A DNA stretch of 64,000 nt from contig NC_041408.2 in the NCBI RefSeq assembly GCF_900747795.2, forward strand, positions 93,656,759 to 93,720,758. Reading direction: 5' to 3'. Position numbers and translations under genes: made by a program. Source of the stretch: Erpetoichthys calabaricus. Lineage: Eukaryota; Chordata; Cladistia; Polypteriformes; Polypteridae. Within the stretch, counting starts at the first letter, position 1. Each line of letters starts with the position of its first letter. Shown in pieces: positions 63,561 to 64,000 of the stretch. The notes beneath the pieces are model-generated. The model was given only the letters and a program-made list of their open reading frames with translations, did not search any database and was not told the origin of the DNA.

Positions 63561-64000
63561 CCTTAGCGTTGTGTTTTAACCTCGGAATAATGAGTCAACG
63601 TCTGTACTGATGCAGATTTAGCACACGTCTTTTGTGTGATATTTTCTGCGACAGTTACTGTCACACAGCCTGATGTCACAATCAGGACAGTACAGGTGTG
63701 TTTCTTTGCACTCTTTTCTTATAATAATGTTTCTGTTGTTTGTGCATGAGAGTGTAGAATGATGGCGCCTGATCCGCATGATGGATGCCGCCTGATGTAT
63801 TATTGTAGGCTACCACAGCACAAGGCTTAGTGACCTCTGCATTTCCTCAACACGAATATCGACAGTTGCTACATTGTAAGCGGTGCTTGGGGGGGCTAAC
63901 GTCTTTCTTGTCCTTCCACTTGGTCGCAGTCATTTCACCTTTTTGCCACGTAGATCCTGCACTGTCCCGCAGTTTAATGCGACTGAAGCCACCGGGCATA

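Larger units (their letters stand above)
63038..64000 (+). other. ABHD12 intron 2, left part
   Basis: Starts with the GTAAGT donor. It holds one unnamed repeat and one LINE tail; the rest is unassigned. Confidence 0.8.

Overview
The window is a piece of a vertebrate nuclear genome. It holds parts of three neighbouring host genes in long, repeat-filled introns. The exon proteins match NINL (ninein-like), GINS1 (PSF1) and ABHD12. As I recall human chromosome 20p11, these genes have the same order and relative orientation there. The repeats are fish-type: many Tc1-like and hAT-like DNA transposons, Helitrons, L2-like and RTE-like LINEs, and tRNA-derived SINEs with GGAT tails. The dominant SINE resembles one I associate with bichirs and reedfish (Polypteridae). 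That species-level guess is inference; a ray-finned fish is much safer.

Layout. 1-2890: the last two coding exons of NINL (+) and its 3' UTR; the intron between them carries a Helitron with a palindromic mini-element inside. 2891-5775: short intergenic gap, mostly LINE and SINE debris. 5776-23300: complete GINS1 (-), seven coding exons encoding 196 residues, with its promoter near 23200-23300. 23301-34480: intergenic, with a deleted Helitron carrying two SINE insertions, a DDE-transposase remnant, a Tc1-like remnant and the start of an old minisatellite that contains a young, nearly intact Tc1-like transposon. 34480-35294: CpG-rich promoter and first coding exon of ABHD12 (+). 35295-62924: ABHD12 intron 1 (27.6 kb), full of repeats including a homogeneous 13-copy minisatellite. 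62925-63037: ABHD12 exon 2, encoding the membrane anchor. The rest is intron 2.

The three genes have unrelated jobs: NINL in microtubule nucleation and anchoring at centrosomes, GINS1 in the replicative CMG helicase, ABHD12 in lysophosphatidylserine hydrolysis at the ER. Their association is positional. I found no bacterial-type operon, CRISPR array or defence system, and no convincing new gene. The points of most interest are structural: the foldback element in GINS1 intron 2, the young Tc1 copy, nested insertions dated by target-site duplications, and a minisatellite motif found as an old and a fresh array in one neighbourhood. All coordinates for repeats without visible target-site duplications are approximate.
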